DNA of 22,500 nucleotides, taken from NCBI GenBank assembly GCA_905221605.1, contig CAJNDS010001657.1, forward strand, positions 688,322-710,821, in the 5' to 3' direction. The position numbers and the translations under genes are program-made. The DNA comes from Symbiodinium natans. Lineage: Eukaryota; Sar; Dinophyceae; Suessiales; Symbiodiniaceae. Positions 18,313 through 22,500 of this stretch are shown piece after piece. The notes under the pieces were generated by a model. The model saw nothing but the letters and a program-made list of their open reading frames with translations. It was not told where the DNA came from and ran no database searches. How positions within the stretch are numbered: position 1 is the first letter of the stretch; every line of letters starts with the position of its first letter.

Positions 18313-21300
18313 GAACGACTTCCGTGCGCCCGACACCATCAAACACCTCTTCCCGCGGCATGTGGCCAAATGGCAGGAGAAGCTCATCAAGGACTCAATT
18401 CTCAATATTCGAGCGGGGGCGTATTGTTTTGGGGTGAGATTTGAAGACCTCCGCTGTTCTACGCCCTGTCCCATTTTCCTAAAGTTCTCAAGTGGCAATG
18501 GCCTCAGGACAATATCCCAGACAGAGAGATGTCCAAGTTCGAAGAGATCCGGCAGTTTTTCTTCCTGTATGAGACCACTGGAAGCAACATGACGCTTGTC
18601 CGGTGGTCCGACTGTTTGGGGGAGGTCCGTGGCCCGCCCTTTTGCAGAAACCGAGGTTGAACAACAACTGGCCCAGTAGGACTCAGCAGGATCCAGTACT
18701 GTAGCTGCACAGCCCACAGGCTGAAACGAAATGGTTCAAATTAGTCCCTAAACATCCCTAAACCCTAAACCCTATACCCTATACCCTATAGACCCTAAAC
18801 CCTGTAGACCCTAAGCCCTAATTGTGTCCTGTCACAAATGCCATCCTCAGGACGCACTGCAGCTTGATGGGCGCGGGTCTTGGATAGTCTTGGCTTCCTC
18901 CACATGTGCAGGACTGTATTGTTTCCTGAGCCCAGTCACCAGGTACCACCGATCTCTTCACCACCACCGGAAAGTGGTACTTCCCAGATGCTCCAGATGT
19001 GCAAAGGCAGCTCTTCGAGAATGTCGCCTGGCTCTTCGACAGGACGCGCGCTTCGGTAGCTTGAGGGGTTCGCACTGCACCTCTGGATGTGGGCATATGA
19101 GCTGCCGAGAGGAACATCCACCATTACATCTCCGAGCGGCAAACGGCAAAGTTTCCCTTCATTGAGGATTTCGATATCCAGGCACTCCGTTGTGTTGAAG
19201 TGAGAATCCTTCGTTTGCCAACCCTGACAGCAAGAACACGTCGGAACACGGTCCACCTCCAACTTCGTACCAGATGCTTTATGCCATATCCGTTATGCCT
19301 TCCATGCCCAAGTGCAAGCCGAAGAAAGGCTTTAACTTCAATCCACGAGACTTAAGTCTACAAGGCGGCGAAGGACTACAAGCCCATTCCAGAAGGGCGC
19401 GAGTACGCAGACCCCCCTGATGCGACGGGGCAGCTGTTTGGGCAAGACTGGTCTGGTTCGCTCGGGTTCATGAGGGCTGTCGGCGCCTTGCGAAAAGGAA
19501 AGAGTTGCTGGATTGGAGGGACCCCTACGTTTCCTCAAGCCATGAAAGAACGTGTTACTGACGTGCATCTTGGCGCAATCTTACAACCATGCCGACCAAT
19601 TGTAGGCTCTTGCACCGGGCTCTACACTACCTCAAAAAGGAAATGGCTGAAGGACAAACTAAAGCTATGCTCCAGTCCACCAAAATCTGCCAAGGATCTT
19701 ATCATGCACAAGCCAAAGCGTTATGGCCCCGAGCCCTCCGACGTGAGCGGCGACCCCCAGCCGCATTCACAAGACACCCGGTTGTCGCGGCTGTAGCGGC
19801 CTTGGTCAGTTGAGAGAGCCTTCTTCCATGTTCAGCCATGAATAAATAGGAGATCGGGAACATGGGATCGACTTTCTTGTTTGTATGGACTGCTCAGTTA
19901 GCTAGGAAGACGAACCCGCTGCAAGATCATATTCCTAGCAGGACTGCAGACAAAGCACTCAGACTCCCTGAGGATCCTGGATCTATGATGAAGCACCGAG
20001 CACACGCGATCCACATGCTTTATCCACACCTTGATGAGCTCTATTGCGCCCTGCCTTGTCTTTGTACTCCAAGTATATACGAGTTTTGCCTGGACGGTCA
20101 GGGCACGCATGTGGTAGGAATCTTTGAGACAATGGGTGAGGGGGCGAGAACGATGTGTGATTTGAAAGATGGAATGGTGTTTGGCCTTGTCCGAAAGGCT
20201 TGGTGTATTCCGCATCCGGCTTCAACAAGGGGAAGGAGTTGGTGAAGTCCTCTTTCCACTTGGATACTCGGCCCACGATATGAGCGGGCTGCTTTCCACG
20301 TTCCGAGCTGCTCTATCGAACGACATGTAGACAGGTGTGGCCACAGCTTGTTGTCGATCCTGACCGGGCCAAAGTCATCCGTACCTGAGCTATGCATGAT
20401 GATTTCATGCCCTTGCTTACAAGAAACGCCGTCGGTCCCATGCACGGCATCCGGCCTGACTGTGGCAGACCAAGGCTACGTAACGCTGGGCGTCTTCAAG
20501 AATGAGACCAACAAGAAAGGAGGGAGTCAATCACGGCCACAGTTGCTCTAGACGAGTGCATTGATAGCTCAGAGTTCGGGTTGGTGCAGGATCCGACATT
20601 CACCAACTGCAGCAGAAGCTCATGGAACTGGACAAATGCAATGAGTGGGAGACCCTGGGCTGCACGAGGACTTGCCTGGTCTCTTTAGCCCATTCTTTTT
20701 TGGCTCTTTCTTTCAGAGGGTCTTGCTCTCCAGAGTCACTCAAACAAATCGTTAAGAGGTACTAAGAAGTCACACGAGATTGGGCAGCCAATGTCTCTCG
20801 CCACTCTCACCCACTGCCCCCATTGGTTCGGAGCTAAAGCGTTGCTTGATTACATTACTCCCTTAGGAACTGGTTTGCGGTGCCAGCCGTGCAGCCAGGC
20901 TCGTTTTCGACAGCACCACCATCAACGCCAGAAATGGCTTGAGACTGCCCTACTCTGACAAAGCCTCCATGGTCGTCAAAGATCCGGACCCTTTGCGGGG
21001 CAATGCTGAAACCTCCTGCATAAAATGGCCACACCTGAAGCCAAGGCTTGGGGGCCCCAGGAGCCTCCACAGGAAACCCGTTAAGTGAGTAGCCGGTTGA
21101 GCCTCCTGGCCTGACCAGACTGACCGCGCCAGGAGGATAAAGCAAGGATCAAGCGAGGGGAGCTCTCGAAGAATTCCGCTTTCAAGGCCTGCGAGGGCTT
21201 GTTCGGGATTCTGTCAGAGCATGCCGCCTTAAAAGTAAACCCATCCTCATTGCATTTTTCTTGCGCAAATTCTGAGCTTCGCCCCCACGGCTTCGCTTGC

Positions 21301-22192
21301 TGAACCGCGGGATTCTGAGACTTGTGAGCCCAATACATGACTGGGAGTCGCATCCCCAGCAGCTCGCTGACTTCCCCAATATCCCCAATGCGATCCCACG
21401 CGCACGAAAGATCCGTTGTGAATCCCGAAGTCCCAAAATGTCCCAAAGCTCAAGAATGTGAGAGCTTTCTGTCATTTCATGTCCCCCTCTATGCTCGCAG
21501 GTCCGCGTCGTGGAGGGGCGGCCCTCCAAACCGGTGGGGCGCATCAATTTCACATTCGCAAAGGCCGCTGACGAAGCGTTCAGGTTAGGGGGTTTTGGAC
21601 TGGACGAGCTTTGGTAGATCACAGCTACGCCGACAGCTGCCAGCTATGTTGCCACTACGTGCTTCTCACGTGCGACCCGTAGCAAGTGCAGTGAAAGTGA
21701 TAGTGCAATAGCGAGGAATCAGTTTAGATGCCATCGCTCAACAGTTTTAGATGTCAGCCTCAGAGCTGCACATCCTCTTGCCGACAGCTCAGAGCCCGCA
21801 AACGGTCCTGCAGTGCCTTGCTAATGAGTTGAGGATGAAGATGCTGGCATTGATCGACTGGTGAAAGCCGAGTGGGTCCAGGACAGCTTCGCGCACAAGC
21901 CCCTGTTTGTCGCACAATTTCTGCTGTGATTTCCGCACATGCAGAACAGTACAGTAGCTTCTTGCAGACACAACTTCCCGTGGCCAGGACGAATCATCGC
22001 AGGAGAAATCAGAGCACCGTGGCATGAAATTGGGCACAGCGGGCACAGCCTGTCATGCTTGAGTCGCAGGGTGATGTGTCAAGATGCTCCCATCCTCAGT
22101 TTTAGAGCAGGTAGCAAGGATAAGCATCAACAGCAGAGGTGGATCCGCACGGGCTCCTGCCGACTCGACCAGGGAGACATGGAGTCGACGAG
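18313..22192 (+). CDS. Archaeo-eukaryotic primase (AEP/PrimPol superfamily), at least 12 inferred exons
   Basis: AEP enzymes make primers or extend DNA; nuclear or viral replication, repair. Read exons: 18313-18418, 18508-18613, 18943-19042, 19112-19181, 19365-19445, 19973-20045, 20198-20262, 20335-20380, 20590-20650, 20899 to about 21007, 21501-21583, 22139-22192. Phases fit and all acceptors are AG|G; donors are GT, GC or GA. Catalytic motif I (DxD) is in KFPFIEDFDIQ (exon 4), motif II (SxH) in LVKSSFHL (exon 7), followed by VWPQLVVDPDRAKVIR. Motif III (hD) is in LVFDSTTINARNGLRLPYSD (exons 9-10). Such a set is typical of viral-type and PrimPol-type AEPs. About 318 codons are read without a stop. 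The first two exons (FFFLYETTGSNMTLVRW) are joined by phase, not by homology; the junction after exon 8, the gap between exons 10 and 11, and the last exon are least certain. Start and end are not defined. No helicase domain was found. Confidence 0.8.
18747..18821. repeat. Degenerate telomere-like repeats in a primase-gene intron
   Basis: CCCTAAA and variants (CCCTATA, GACCCTAAACCCTGTAGACC) run for about 75 nt on the + strand. They lie inside the inferred GT-AG intron 18614-18942 between the second and third primase exons. The C-strand orientation is the same as in the array at 15101-15162 and most of 2716-3370. Confidence 0.85.
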
Positions 22193-22500
22193 GTCTCCTT
22201 AGGCCCTAAATCCGAACCTCTCAGACTTCAAGAGGTTTAAATCGGCCCTATCTGGAGGTGGCTGGGATTCGTATGCAGTTTTCAAGAGTTTTGGGTGCAG
22301 GATGGTGTAGGGCATGGCTGATTCTTGACTGCGCAGCGCCAAACTCTGCTAGTTGCAGGCAGCCCTTGCAGAAGCGGACTGGCAAACCAACAAACCTTTC
22401 AAAACTCTTTCCTGATACTCGCTCTAAGACCTAAGCCCCATTTCAGCACCAAGACTCCTACAATGCTTTGTATGAGGATGACGCCCTGGCAGATGGGGCC
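22193..22500 (+). other. Window end; possible next exon at about 22448-22500
   Basis: A GT donor is possible at 22193. After CCCCATTTCAG (ending about 22447) an open frame reads HQDSYNALYEDDALADGA to the window edge; a second frame is also open there. This could be a further primase exon or the next gene. The interval 22200-22440 shows nothing recognisable. Confidence 0.3.

Noticed and set aside
20855-21446. Minus-strand frames with protein-like stretches (RIFDDHGGFVRVGQSQAISG; WDRIGDIGEVSELLGMRLPV)
   Set aside because: The first is antisense to the primase motif III exon. The second lies in the gap before exon 21501-21583 and is not supported by any domain, though a real minus-strand gene there is not excluded.

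Overview
The window looks like nuclear DNA of a dinoflagellate, possibly a Symbiodiniaceae-type genome (the lower-level placement is inference). Four things point there. Coding sequence is sparse and cut into very short exons. Inferred introns begin with GT, GC or GA and end with AG, and nearly every acceptor is followed by G (AG|G). Telomere-type CCCTAAA/TTTAGGG repeats are scattered inside the sequence. Both recognisable genes lie on the + strand. No rRNA, tRNA, CRISPR array, operon-like layout or transposase was recognised.

Left part (1-6300): a hairpin-bearing minisatellite (1-470) is followed by a hydroxymethylpyrimidine phosphate kinase gene (thiD, thiamine synthesis), read here as 14 exons between 703 and about 5466. 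Its N-terminal exons are not in the window. One of its introns (2319-3930) holds a degenerate head-to-head telomere-like block. Anonymous open frames follow to about 6300.

Middle (6300-17390): no gene could be named. It holds scattered coding-like frames, including a 57-codon acidic ORF, a 147-codon frame broken by one TAG, and a lysine-rich terminal exon just after a telomeric array. Simple-sequence DNA includes a GAAACATACCCC repeat, a C-only tract of about 120 nt, a CCA/CCC-rich tract and a clean (CCCTAAA)n array at 15101-15162.

Right part (17390-22500): a 620-nt pyrimidine tract built of homogenised octamers precedes a multi-exon gene (18313 to at least 21583, probably 22192). Once spliced in silico it encodes an archaeo-eukaryotic primase (AEP/PrimPol superfamily) with all three catalytic motifs intact. 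This viral-type primase in an intron-rich nuclear setting is the most interesting object here. A degenerate telomere-like block lies in one of its introns.

The two named genes show no functional link. All exon borders are my reading from homology, phase and splice signals; no transcript evidence was available.
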